Shown: positions 1 to 8,279, counted from the stretch's first letter. The stretch is 12,684 nt of DNA from an uncultured Verrucomicrobiota bacterium (GCA_946628745.1 CAMOXA010000031.1:1-12684); one strand, 5' to 3'. The notes: generated by a model from the letters alone, not told the origin. Numbers and translations: made by a program.

Positions 1-1378
<1,378 letters not shown>

Positions 1379-1419
1379 AAACAGGCCCCGCCGGGACCGC
1401 AACAAAAAGGAGCAACAAC

Positions 1420-2544
1420 ATGAAGAAACTACTCGTAGCAGCGGCCGTTGCCGCGTCAACAATTCTTTTCACCGGCTGCGGCGGAAAGCCCAAAGTGCCG
1501 GCCAATACGGTCGCCGCCGGGTATGTCGACCTCGGCAAGGCGCTATGGAATGTCTCGGACGTCGTCGAACTCGTCATCGGCGAGCTCCCCAAGGAGCAGC
1601 GCAAGAGCGCCGAGGAGGAATTCGAGAAGTTCATCAAGGAGCACAAGCCCGACTTTAAGGCCGTCGATCTGGACTGGGCCTGCATCACGCTCGAAGTGTA
1701 CAAGGACTCTCCCGCCTGCGCCGTAGTCGTCAAGTGTGACACGAAGGAGAAGATACCCAGCCTCGGATGTTCAATCGAGGATGTCGCCGCGGGGGCGCTC
1801 AAGAAAATCGATACGCGCAACGGCTGCGACATCTATGCATACGTCGAGACCGGCTACGGCAATCCGTTCCGGAACTACGCCGGCGGATACAACGGCGCAT
1901 GCATCGCCTTCGTCGACGGCAAGTACATGATTTGCACCGGGGTGAAAGGATTCGTTGACGATGACGACAAGGCGTTCATCGGACGCATGATCGACCTGTA
2001 CAAGGACGGCAAGGGCGACGAGTCGGACGACTTCGACGATTTGACCGACATCGGCGGCGATACGATCGCGCGTTTCCAGACGGCCGAAGTCGAGACGGTC
2101 GTTGACATCCTCGATGCCAGGGCCAAAATCGAGAAGTTCGCCGAGGACGTCGGCGACGAAGATCTCATCGACATGTTCATGGATGTCGAGAACATCACGC
2201 TCGATGTCAATCTAAGCGACGATGTGCTCGGCGGCGAACTGACTGTCGCCGCCGGCTCGCGCGAACTCGCGAAGGTGGTCGAGAGCGCCTTCAATGTCGC
2301 CAAGTTCGCGACCAGGGTGTACTCCAGCATAGGAGTCGTCGCATTGGGCGACTCGATCGAGAGCGTTATCGGCAAGATCGGCGGCACAAGCGGGAAGGTA
2401 AAGCCCCTGTTCATGAATATTGGCGGACAGATCCGCGACGCCGTTGAGGTCGATCGCAGTGGTTCGACGGCGACGCTTACCGTCGAGTTCGACACCGAGG
2501 ATCTCGTCGAGACAATCGTCGAGGCGGCGTTCGAAGAGAAGTGA
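1420..2544 (+). CDS. Acidic repeat-containing lipoprotein, function unknown
   Basis: A 374-residue protein whose family I do not recognise. The ATG at 1420 follows AAAGGAG (1406-1412) and opens a lipoprotein signal: two lysines, a hydrophobic stretch, then LFTGC with the lipidated cysteine at residue 20. Phe at -3 is slightly off the usual Leu/Val/Ile. The mature protein is strongly acidic, with clusters at residues 180-183 (DDDD) and 200-210 (DESDDFDD). The body seems built of repeated units, each a beta hairpin followed by a short helix. They lie near residues 86-118, 137-195, 256-291 and 337-371, and the last two share a hairpin followed by an E-[LD]-x-x-x-[VI]-x-x-AF helix. An outer-membrane or periplasmic lipoprotein is inferred. 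The gene sits 41 nt after leuS and 23 nt before the start chosen for the retropepsin-like gene. No catalytic motif is visible. A longer in-frame extension upstream (to 1153) overlaps leuS and lacks a ribosome-binding site, so it was rejected. Confidence 0.85.
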   Translation: MKKLLVAAAVAASTILFTGCGGKPKVPANTVAAGYVDLGKALWNVSDVVELVIGELPKEQRKSAEEEFEKFIKEHKPDFKAVDLDWACITLEVYKDSPACAVVVKCDTKEKIPSLGCSIEDVAAGALKKIDTRNGCDIYAYVETGYGNPFRNYAGGYNGACIAFVDGKYMICTGVKGFVDDDDKAFIGRMIDLYKDGKGDESDDFDDLTDIGGDTIARFQTAEVETVVDILDARAKIEKFAEDVGDEDLIDMFMDVENITLDVNLSDDVLGGELTVAAGSRELAKVVESAFNVAKFATRVYSSIGVVALGDSIESVIGKIGGTSGKVKPLFMNIGGQIRDAVEVDRSGSTATLTVEFDTEDLVETIVEAAFEEK

Positions 2545-2557
2545 CCGCACCTGAGAC

Positions 2558-2563
2558 AGGAGG
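2558..2563 (+). promoter_or_regulatory. Shine-Dalgarno AGGAGG deciding the start of the retropepsin-like gene
   Basis: A perfect AGGAGG lies 1 nt before ATG 2565 and 4 nt before ATG 2568. The second ATG has the better spacing and directly begins a signal peptide. The upstream in-frame GTG at 2541 overlaps the previous stop and has no such site. Confidence 0.75.
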
Positions 2564-2567
2564 CATG

Positions 2568-3449
2568 ATGGGCAAGGTAGCGACATTGCTGCTGGCCGCC
2601 GCGGCGTCTGCCGCGGCGGTTGCGTCGGCCGCAGGCGATTCGTTTTGGCCCGCGGCCGCGCCGACAAACGAAGTGCGCGTGGCAGTGCGCGTTCTCCGCA
2701 ACAACATGCCGATCGTAGAAGGAACTCTCGACGGCAGGCCTTGCACGCTCCTCTTCGATACCGGCGCGACGCATACGACTTTCGACCTGGGGTTTGTCAA
2801 GCGCGAATTTCCGGACGCCAAGCTGGAGCATGTACTGCTGGCGGGCGCGACCAATGTCGAGAAACAGCCGCAGCTGTTCAAGGCTGGGTCTCTTAAAATA
2901 GGAGAAGCGGAATTCGCCGGATTCTCCGCGATGGCGCTTGACATATCGCATCTTGCAGGCGGCGTCGGCGTCAGAATCGACGGCATTGCCGGCATGAACG
3001 TAATAGGACGGGTGCGCACGCTCGTCTCGCTCGGCGGGAAAGAGATTTTCTTCGCGCCTTCAGCCAGAAGACTCGACGGCTTCACCGTCGCGGCGAAGCG
3101 CCGCAGCGAAGATCCTTTTACCATCGCTTTCAGGGCGCGGTACAAAGATCGTCCCGTCGACATCATCGTCGATTCCGCCGCGTCGTTTACATTTCTGGAC
3201 GAGGCGCTCGGCTGGCCTACGGAAGGGGACGCGGCGGGATTATCGGCGGTCAATGTCAACGGCGGCGCATCCATCGCCCCCAAGCGCGGCGCGCCGGGCC
3301 AGATTTCCGCCGGCATACCTCTCGCGGTCAGTCCGCTTGTGGTCGCCGGATCCATGAACTGCATCGGCAGCGATGTGCTGCAGCGCTATGACATGGTTGT
3401 CGAGCCAGGGCGCGTGGCGTTTCGCCGCCATGCAGGCGAAGGTGAGTGA
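2568..3449 (+). CDS. Exported two-lobed retropepsin-like aspartyl protease homolog
   Basis: 293 residues from ATG 2568 (ATG 2565 would add one Met). Residues 1-22 form an Ala-rich signal peptide with likely cleavage after a SAA-type site, so the protein should be periplasmic or beyond. Lobe 1 has a canonical aspartyl protease active site, FDTGATHTTFD, with Asp64 (bases 2757-2759), followed by the IDGIAGMNVI segment (138-147), the hydrophobic-Gly flap partner typical of clan AA proteases. Lobe 2 repeats this plan: IIVDSAASFTFLD with Asp202, then NCIGSDVLQRYDMVV (264-278). Lobe 2 has DSA where DTG/DSG is expected. Retropepsin-type enzymes are usually one lobe acting as a dimer. This one looks like an internal duplication with one intact and one degenerate site, so it may be a pseudo-dimeric protease or a non-catalytic peptide binder. 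Substrate is unknown. It lies between the lipoprotein and the ThyX homolog and is probably co-transcribed with them. Confidence 0.85.
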   Translation: MGKVATLLLAAAASAAAVASAAGDSFWPAAAPTNEVRVAVRVLRNNMPIVEGTLDGRPCTLLFDTGATHTTFDLGFVKREFPDAKLEHVLLAGATNVEKQPQLFKAGSLKIGEAEFAGFSAMALDISHLAGGVGVRIDGIAGMNVIGRVRTLVSLGGKEIFFAPSARRLDGFTVAAKRRSEDPFTIAFRARYKDRPVDIIVDSAASFTFLDEALGWPTEGDAAGLSAVNVNGGASIAPKRGAPGQISAGIPLAVSPLVVAGSMNCIGSDVLQRYDMVVEPGRVAFRRHAGEGE

Positions 3450-3466
3450 ATGGAAGATAATCGCAT

Positions 3467-4021
3467 ATGACAGTCAAGTTTTTGAAAGTAAAGGGCACCT
3501 GGCGCGAAGTCGCCGACGCCGCCCGCACCACGATCAGGCTCGACGAGGGCACTAAAGAGCCCAGCTCGAAGTGGAAGAAGCGCATACTTCTGGCGGAACA
3601 CTCGCCTGTGCGCAAGCTTTGCTTCAACTGGAAGTGGATCGATCTGCCGTACTGGGTGTCGGTGCATTTCGTCCGCCACAAATACGGCATCGAGCATTTC
3701 GTCTCGACCCAGCGCACCGACCGCACCGGCGAGGACCGCACCGTCAAGCCCCAGGATGCGCCCGTCGTGCACGAGTGCTTCGCGAACGCCCAGGCGGTAA
3801 TGTTCATCTCGCGCCGCCGTCTGTGCGGACAGGCCAGCGCCGAGACGCGCGCGGCTTGGCAGGCCGTCGTCGACGCGGTGCGCGAGAAGGAGCCCGAGGT
3901 CGCCGCGTGCTGCGTGCCGGAATGCGTCTACCGCGGCTTCTGCCCCGAATTCAAGCCTTGCGGCTACTGCGGCAGCCCCGCCTACCAGAAGGCCCTCGCC
4001 AAATATAGAGAGGTCAAGTAG
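3467..4021 (+). CDS. Divergent FAD-dependent thymidylate synthase (ThyX-family) protein
   Basis: 184 residues, shorter than the usual 210-250 for ThyX, the flavin-dependent enzyme that makes dTMP from dUMP with methylene-tetrahydrofolate. The ThyX signature RHR-x7-S is present as RHK-x7-S: Arg70, His71, Lys72 (bases 3674-3682) and Ser80, followed by Arg83. A preceding EHSPVRKLCF (44-53) matches the ThyX H-S-x-x-[RE] strand, and RRRLCGQASAETR (116-128) resembles the later segment that ends in R-x-C-x-x-AQ-x-E-[IT]-R. The C-terminus is rich in cysteine: Cys148, 149, 153, 159, 165 and 168 within 21 residues, a possible metal or structural site. The start at 3467 has only a weak GGAAGA 10 nt upstream, and it sits 17 nt after the previous stop, so coupling is likely. 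It may be the cell's dTMP synthase or a paralog with another pyrimidine substrate; the sequence alone does not decide, so no symbol is given. Confidence 0.8.
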   Translation: MTVKFLKVKGTWREVADAARTTIRLDEGTKEPSSKWKKRILLAEHSPVRKLCFNWKWIDLPYWVSVHFVRHKYGIEHFVSTQRTDRTGEDRTVKPQDAPVVHECFANAQAVMFISRRRLCGQASAETRAAWQAVVDAVREKEPEVAACCVPECVYRGFCPEFKPCGYCGSPAYQKALAKYREVK

Positions 4022-4051
4022 TTGCATTCCAAGGCCAAAATGTAGTATACT
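4022..4051 (+). promoter_or_regulatory. Sigma70-type promoter for rpoZ-smpB
   Basis: TTGCAT (4022-4027), an 18-nt spacer, then TATACT (4046-4051), placing the transcript start near 4058, about 20 nt before the rpoZ ATG. The -35 box begins directly after the ThyX-family stop codon. A 10-bp perfect palindrome TAGTATACTA (4043-4052) covers the -10 box. GGAGAA (4065-4070) serves as the ribosome-binding site. Confidence 0.6.
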
Positions 4052-4078
4052 ATACAACTTCACTGGAGAAAACAGCTA

Positions 4079-4357
4079 ATGAACAGCGAACTTCTTAAGA
4101 AAGCACACGAAAAAATATCGTCCACGCCCGTGCTCATCAACTTGATTTCGAAGCGCGAGCGCGAACTCATCAACGGAGCCAAGCCTCTCGTCAAGCCGCA
4201 GTCGCTCGACGAGGACAAATGCGACATCGCCTTGAGGGAAGTCGCCGAAGGCAAACTGATCGCCGAAATCGATTTCGACTCGATCGCCAAGGCCGAGGAC
4301 GCCAAGACGAAGTGGAACCAGAAGCGCGTCAACGTCAATTCGCTCTTCGCGGACTGA
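4079..4357 (+). CDS. rpoZ: RNA polymerase omega subunit (RpoZ-like)
   Basis: 92 residues, normal omega length. Omega binds the beta-prime subunit and helps core polymerase assemble; in many bacteria it forms part of a ppGpp site. The family pattern is visible: an N-terminal helix (LLKKAHEKISSTPVLINLISKR), the R-x-R-E-L-I-N-G-A-K-P-L segment (about 26-37), and the hallmark D-x-x-x-x-x-ALREVAEGKL helix (about 49-60). The N-terminal residues depart from the usual R-x-T-V-E-D start, so assignment rests mainly on the ISKRERELINGAKPLV and IALREVAEGK blocks. ATG 4079 follows GGAGAA by 8 nt. The gene stands directly upstream of smpB with a 10-nt gap and is probably co-transcribed from the promoter at 4022-4051. 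Confidence 0.8.
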   Translation: MNSELLKKAHEKISSTPVLINLISKRERELINGAKPLVKPQSLDEDKCDIALREVAEGKLIAEIDFDSIAKAEDAKTKWNQKRVNVNSLFAD

Positions 4358-4367
4358 CCGGCGGACC

Positions 4368-4820
4368 GTGGCCGACGGCAAGTTCAATCCCGTTTTCGCA
4401 GAAAACCGCAAGGCGCGGCATGATTATGCCGTGCTTGAGACGGTGGAGTGCGGCATTCAGCTCAAAGGCACCGAAGTCAAGTCCGTCAGGCACGGCGAGG
4501 TGTCGCTCTCGGGTTCTTACGCGGCAGTGCTCAACGGCGAATTGTGGCTCGTCGGCGCGGATATCGCGGCGTACAAATTCGGCAACAGGTTCAACCACGA
4601 GCCCAAGTCGATGCGCAAGCTTCTCGTGCACGCGAAAGAGGTGCGCGAGATGCGGCTCAAGACCGAGGCGAAGGGGCTGACGCTGATTCCGCTCAAGGTC
4701 TATCTGAAGGGCGGCCGCGTAAAGGTCGCCGTCGGGGTGTGCCGCGGCAAGGCCCTGCACGACAAGCGCGAAACGCTGAAGAAAAAGGCTTTGCGGCGAG
4801 ACCTTGAAAGAGCCGTCTGA
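4368..4820 (+). CDS. smpB: SsrA (tmRNA)-binding protein SmpB
   Basis: 150 residues, the standard SmpB length. SmpB binds the tRNA-like part of tmRNA and brings it to stalled ribosomes for trans-translation. Typical blocks are present in order: ENRKARHDYAVLETVECGIQL, then GTEVKSVRHGEVSLSGSYAAV, the HEPKSMRKLLVHAKEV stretch, KGLTLIPLKVYLKGGRVKVAVGVCRGK (the conserved central strand pair), and the basic tail HDKRETLKKKALRRDLERAV that enters the decoding centre. The start is a GTG at 4368 with no convincing Shine-Dalgarno; being 10 nt after the rpoZ stop, it probably relies on translational coupling. The partner tmRNA gene is not in this window. The last codons contain the -35 element of the secY promoter. 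Confidence 0.97.
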   Translation: MADGKFNPVFAENRKARHDYAVLETVECGIQLKGTEVKSVRHGEVSLSGSYAAVLNGELWLVGADIAAYKFGNRFNHEPKSMRKLLVHAKEVREMRLKTEAKGLTLIPLKVYLKGGRVKVAVGVCRGKALHDKRETLKKKALRRDLERAV

Positions 4821-4833
4821 TTTTTGGTATAAT
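4804..4833 (+). promoter_or_regulatory. Near-consensus sigma70 promoter for secY
   Basis: TTGAAA (4804-4809), an 18-nt spacer, then a perfect TATAAT (4828-4833). Transcription should start near 4840, leaving a leader of about 33 nt with AAGGAG (4857-4862) ahead of ATG 4873. The -35 box lies within the last codons of smpB. This is the best promoter match in the window, consistent with an essential, highly expressed gene. Confidence 0.75.
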
Positions 4834-4872
4834 ACACGGACATTTCCAAACTAGCTAAGGAGAAAAAACAAC

Positions 4873-6243
4873 ATGTCGATGATGAAAGGTTTTTCTAACG
4901 CATTCCGCATCCCGGAGCTGCGCAAGAAAATATTGGTAACGCTCGGCCTCGTATTCGTGTGCCGTCTCATAGCCCAGATACCGACGCCCGGCGTCGACTG
5001 GACTGCGCTCGCGGAGGTTGTCAGGCAGGCGGCGAGCAACAATATGTTCAGCTGGTTCGATACGTTCACGGGCGGCGCGCTCGGGCAGTGCTCGGTCGGC
5101 TTCCTCTCGATCTGGCCCTACATCTCGGCGCAGATCGTCATCCAGCTGCTTTCGTCCATCGTCCCGTCTCTTGAGAAGCTCAAGAAGGAAGGCGAGAACG
5201 GCCGCCAGCAGCTCGCGCAGATCACGCGCTATCTGACGATCGTCCTCTGCGTCGTGCAGGCGTGGGGCATCGCGACCGCGCTCTCGCACCCGGCGGCGCT
5301 CGGGCTGTCGCTCCCGGCGGGCAAGTCGATCGTGGTCAATCCGGGCCTCGGCTTCAACCTGATGACGGTCATCGGCATGACGACGGCCTCGCTCTTCGTG
5401 ATGTGGATCGCTGATCAGATCACGACGTTCGGCATCGGCAACGGCGCGTCGCTGATCATCATGATCAACATCACCTCGCGCTTCCCGCACGCGCTTCTCG
5501 ACGCCTACCGCCGCTATTTCGTCGACAAGCTCGCGAACTACACCGGGCTCGGAATCCTGATTCTCTTCTTCCTGCTCGTGGTGATGTTCACCGTGATGCT
5601 CGTGCAGGGCGTGAGGAAGGTGACGATACACTCCACCCGCCGTTCGATTGGCGGCGGCAACACGTTCGGCATGCGCCAGACGTTCATGCCGCTCAAGGTC
5701 AACTACACGGGCGTAATGCCGATCATCTTCGCGCAGCCGATCATCCAGATTGCCGGCTGGGCGCTCAAGCTCGTCGGCCGCGGCGAGGGCAGGATTCACG
5801 ACTTCGCGCAGCTGCTCGCCAGCGAGACGAGCTGGCTGCACATATCGGTCTACTCGGCTCTCATCGTCTTCTTCACGTTCTTCTGGGTAGCGACGCAGTT
5901 CAACGCCGTCGACATCTCCGACAACCTGAAGAAGGACGGCAGCTACATCCCGGGCATCCGCCCCGGTCTCGCCACGGCTGAGTATCTCGACGACGTCATG
6001 ACGAAGATCACTCTCATCGGCGCGCTCGGCCTTCTCGCGCTCGCCATCATCCCGTCGCTCATCTACGGCTGGTCGACGCCGCCGATCCCGTGGTCGATAG
6101 CGAGCTTCTTCGGCGGCACGTCGCTGCTCATCGTCGTCGGCGTCGCCTTGGACACTTTGCGTATCATGGAGAGCCATCTTCTCGTGCGCAAGTACGACGG
6201 CTTCCTCAGCCACGGTTCGCTCCGCGGCAGGAACGGCGTATGA
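4873..6243 (+). CDS. secY: Preprotein translocase channel subunit SecY
   Basis: 456 residues, slightly longer than typical (about 430-445). SecY forms the inner-membrane channel of the Sec translocon with SecE and SecG. The N-terminal FRIPELRKKILVTLGLVFVCRLIAQIPTPG, then the plug region GGALGQCSVGFLSIWPYISAQIVIQLL, the basic cytoplasmic loop around EKLKKEGENGRQQLAQITRYLT, the VRKVTIHSTRR cytoplasmic loop, KVNYTGVMPIIFAQPI, and GIRPGLATAEYLDDVMTKITLIGAL are all family hallmarks, spread over about ten hydrophobic segments. The C-terminal ESHLLVRKYDGFLSHGSLRGR closes as expected. The start follows AAGGAG by 10 nt; in-frame Met codons at 4879 and 4882 are less likely. Unusually, it is not between rplO and adk/map/infA as in the classical spc operon, but follows smpB and has its own promoter. 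The next gene begins 50 nt downstream. Confidence 0.97.
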   Translation: MSMMKGFSNAFRIPELRKKILVTLGLVFVCRLIAQIPTPGVDWTALAEVVRQAASNNMFSWFDTFTGGALGQCSVGFLSIWPYISAQIVIQLLSSIVPSLEKLKKEGENGRQQLAQITRYLTIVLCVVQAWGIATALSHPAALGLSLPAGKSIVVNPGLGFNLMTVIGMTTASLFVMWIADQITTFGIGNGASLIIMINITSRFPHALLDAYRRYFVDKLANYTGLGILILFFLLVVMFTVMLVQGVRKVTIHSTRRSIGGGNTFGMRQTFMPLKVNYTGVMPIIFAQPIIQIAGWALKLVGRGEGRIHDFAQLLASETSWLHISVYSALIVFFTFFWVATQFNAVDISDNLKKDGSYIPGIRPGLATAEYLDDVMTKITLIGALGLLALAIIPSLIYGWSTPPIPWSIASFFGGTSLLIVVGVALDTLRIMESHLLVRKYDGFLSHGSLRGRNGV

Positions 6244-6281
6244 TCGACCGGCAAACACCTAACGCCACCAACTTCGGAAAT

Positions 6282-6290
6282 AGGAAGGAA
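6282..6290 (+). promoter_or_regulatory. Ribosome-binding site fixing the start of the GH109-like gene
   Basis: AGGAAGGAA ends 3 nt before ATG 6294. It supports this start over in-frame codons further upstream, which would overlap secY and lose the N-terminal Tat signal. Confidence 0.75.
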
Positions 6291-6293
6291 ACA

Positions 6294-7721
6294 ATGAATA
6301 CCAATCGTCGCGAGTTCTTGAAGGGTACGGCTTGGATGGGCTTTACAGCCGCCATGGCCGGAAGCGCCTCCGCAGTCGCCGCCACGAAACTGTGCGGTGC
6401 GGGGGCGATGACAACATATGCCGACAAGCCCATTAAAAAGGTTCGCGTCGGTGTCGCCGGTCTCGGCATGCGCGGACCGGGCGCGGTCCACCGCCTCGCC
6501 GCCATCCCCGGTGTCGAGGTCGCGGCGCTTTGCGACCTGTTCCAGGAGCGCGTCGACGCCCAGCAGAATTTCCTCGCCCAGAACGGCAAGCCCGCCGCGC
6601 GCAGCTATGTCGGCCCCGAGGCCTACAAGGCGATGTGCGAGAGCGATCTCGATCTCGTCTATATCGTGACGCCCTGGGCCATGCACACTCCGATTGCCCT
6701 CTACGCCATGGAGCACGGCAAGCACGCCGCGATCGAAGTCCCCGCCGCGATGACGCTCGAACAGTGCTGGGCGCTCGTCGAAACGTCGGAGCGCACCGGC
6801 CGCCACTGCATGCAGCTCGAGAACTGCTGCTACGGCGAAGTGGAGATGTTCACGCTCAATATCGCCCGCCAGGGCCGCCTCGGCGAGCTCGTGCATGGCG
6901 AGGGCGCGTACATCCACGATCTCAGGGAACTCAACTATCTCGATCCTGCCAAGGGCGGCTACCAGGACTACTGGCGCCTCAGGTGGAACACCGAACACTT
7001 CGGCAACCCGTACCCGACCCACGGCCTACTGCCGATCATGCAGGCAATGGGCGTCAACCGCGGCGATTGCTTCGACTACCTCACCTGCGTGTCGACGAAC
7101 CAGATCGGCATGGACGCCTACGCCAAGATCAAGTTCGGCGAAGACAGCTGGCAGGCCAAGCTGCACCCGAAGTGCGGCGACATGTCCACGACCGTCATGC
7201 ACACCGTCAAGGGCCGCACGATTATGGTCCAGCACGATGTAACGAGCGCCAGACCCTACAGCCGCATCAACCTCCTTTCCGGCACGATGGGCTGCCTGAA
7301 CGACTATCCCTTCCGCATCGCCCTCGCCGAAAAACCCGGCGACGGCGCCCACGGCTGGCTGGACCAGCAGAAGGCGGGAGAGGTCTTCGCGCAGTATCGC
7401 CACCCGCTCTGGAAGGTCGCCGGCGAACTCGCCAAGAAGATGGGCGGACACGGCGGCATGGACTTCTTGATGGATTTGAGGCTGTGCTACTGCCTGCAGA
7501 ACGGACTGCCTCTCGACATGGACGTCTACGATCTCGCGGCATCCTGCGCCGTTTGCGAGCTTTCGGAGCGTTCCGCGCTCAACCGCGGCAACTCGGTGGA
7601 CGTCCCCGACTTCACGCGCGGCGGCTGGAAGACCGCCAAGCCGCTCGGCATCGAGACGGTCGATCTCGACAAGCTCGGGCTCACGGACGTAAAGGCAGAC
7701 GACGCTCAGTTGAATGTCTGA
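6294..7721 (+). CDS. Tat-exported Gfo/Idh/MocA protein, GH109 (alpha-N-acetylgalactosaminidase)-like
   Basis: 475 residues. Residues 4-10 (NRREFLK) form a twin-arginine motif, followed by a mildly hydrophobic Ala-rich stretch to about residue 30, so folded export with bound cofactor is expected. The Rossmann dinucleotide site is VGVAGLGMRGPG (52-63), followed by LCDL (79-82). EVPAA (148-152) replaces the EKP of ordinary Gfo/Idh enzymes. LENCCYGE (175-182), GEGAYIHDLRELN (202-214) and NPYPTHGLLPI (238-248), with Tyr180, His208, Tyr240 and His243, match the pattern of GH109 enzymes, which cleave alpha-GalNAc with NAD tightly bound. This is stronger than a generic Gfo/Idh match, but substrate specificity is inferred. 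PVC bacteria often carry many such Tat-exported paralogs. It lies 50 nt after secY and overlaps gtrA by 8 nt (shared bases 7714-7721), implying translational coupling with a membrane glycan-related protein. Confidence 0.9.
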   Translation: MNTNRREFLKGTAWMGFTAAMAGSASAVAATKLCGAGAMTTYADKPIKKVRVGVAGLGMRGPGAVHRLAAIPGVEVAALCDLFQERVDAQQNFLAQNGKPAARSYVGPEAYKAMCESDLDLVYIVTPWAMHTPIALYAMEHGKHAAIEVPAAMTLEQCWALVETSERTGRHCMQLENCCYGEVEMFTLNIARQGRLGELVHGEGAYIHDLRELNYLDPAKGGYQDYWRLRWNTEHFGNPYPTHGLLPIMQAMGVNRGDCFDYLTCVSTNQIGMDAYAKIKFGEDSWQAKLHPKCGDMSTTVMHTVKGRTIMVQHDVTSARPYSRINLLSGTMGCLNDYPFRIALAEKPGDGAHGWLDQQKAGEVFAQYRHPLWKVAGELAKKMGGHGGMDFLMDLRLCYCLQNGLPLDMDVYDLAASCAVCELSERSALNRGNSVDVPDFTRGGWKTAKPLGIETVDLDKLGLTDVKADDAQLNV

Positions 7722-8208
7722 CAGAATAGCGAAGGTTCTTTCGCACGATTGCGGCGCGTTCTGGCAGTTCGTCAAATATGGCGTGATAGGCGTCATGTCG
7801 ACGATGGTCCAGACCGCCGTTTTCTATCTGCTTGCGGCGACGGTTTTAAAATGCCTTGCCGCCGGCGATTGGGCGGTCAGGTTCGCCGGGCTCCCGTTCG
7901 TGGACATTGGGCAATCGGCTCGCGCGCTGCGCTTTGCGGCGGCTACCGGCCTCGGCTTCGTGGTTTCAAATGTTTTCTGCTGGCTGATGAATAGATGGTT
8001 CGTTTTCAGGGCCGGCAAGTTCGGCTGGTTTCGCGAGCTGGCGTATTTCATGTCCGTTTCAGGTCTCGCCATGGCGATCGCCACGGGATTGGGCTATGTG
8101 CTTATACATCGCACCGGTCTTATGACGACTGTGGCGGTGGGCGTCGAAATAATCGTTTCCTTTGTTTTCAACTATTTCATGCGCCGCTTCGTAATCTTCA
8201 AGGGCTGA
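7714..8208 (+). CDS. GtrA-family membrane protein
   Basis: 164 residues with four predicted membrane segments (about 16-44, 70-96, 108-130 and 136-158). GtrA-family proteins are small four-TM proteins, several of which are thought to flip or shuttle polyprenyl-phosphate-linked sugars for cell-surface glycosylation. Family marks are QFVKYGVIGVMSTMVQTAVFYLL near the start, SNVFCWLMNRWFVFR (about 84-98) and the closing FNYFMRRFVIFKG. The insert between TM1 and TM2 (residues 44-70) is longer than in short members. The ATG at 7714 lies inside the end of the GH109-like gene (ATGTCTGA overlap), so expression is likely coupled. No glycosyltransferase (GtrB-type) partner is next to it; the following gene is convergent. 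Family assignment is firm, the particular glycan unknown. Confidence 0.88.
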   Translation: MSDRIAKVLSHDCGAFWQFVKYGVIGVMSTMVQTAVFYLLAATVLKCLAAGDWAVRFAGLPFVDIGQSARALRFAAATGLGFVVSNVFCWLMNRWFVFRAGKFGWFRELAYFMSVSGLAMAIATGLGYVLIHRTGLMTTVAVGVEIIVSFVFNYFMRRFVIFKG

Positions 8209-8279
8209 CGCCGGTCGCGCCCTGGTTCACGTCGGTTTCGCTGCATCCCCGCCGCTTTGTGCCGTTTCGCGTGACGAGT
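8209..8279. other. Convergent intergenic gap, no clear terminator
   Basis: 71 nt between the stops of gtrA and the minus-strand kinase. A weak imperfect hairpin (AGGGC 8201-8205 with GCCCT 8219-8223, with an inner GAC/GTC pair) overlaps the gtrA stop, but no T-tract follows on either strand, so I do not call an intrinsic terminator. Confidence 0.5.

Noticed and set aside
1381..1395. Imperfect GGCCCC/GGGACC hairpin after leuS as a terminator
   Set aside because: Short, contains a mismatch, and has no T-tract; the next gene starts 25 nt later.
6239..6244. TATGAT as a possible -10 box for the GH109-like gene
   Set aside because: No acceptable -35 element 16-18 nt upstream and it overlaps the secY stop; read-through from the secY promoter is simpler.
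4855..6258. 467-residue open frame on the minus strand opposite the whole of secY
   Set aside because: Arg/Asp/Glu/Ala-rich composition with no motif, exactly antisense to an unmistakable SecY; a by-product of GC-rich codon use.
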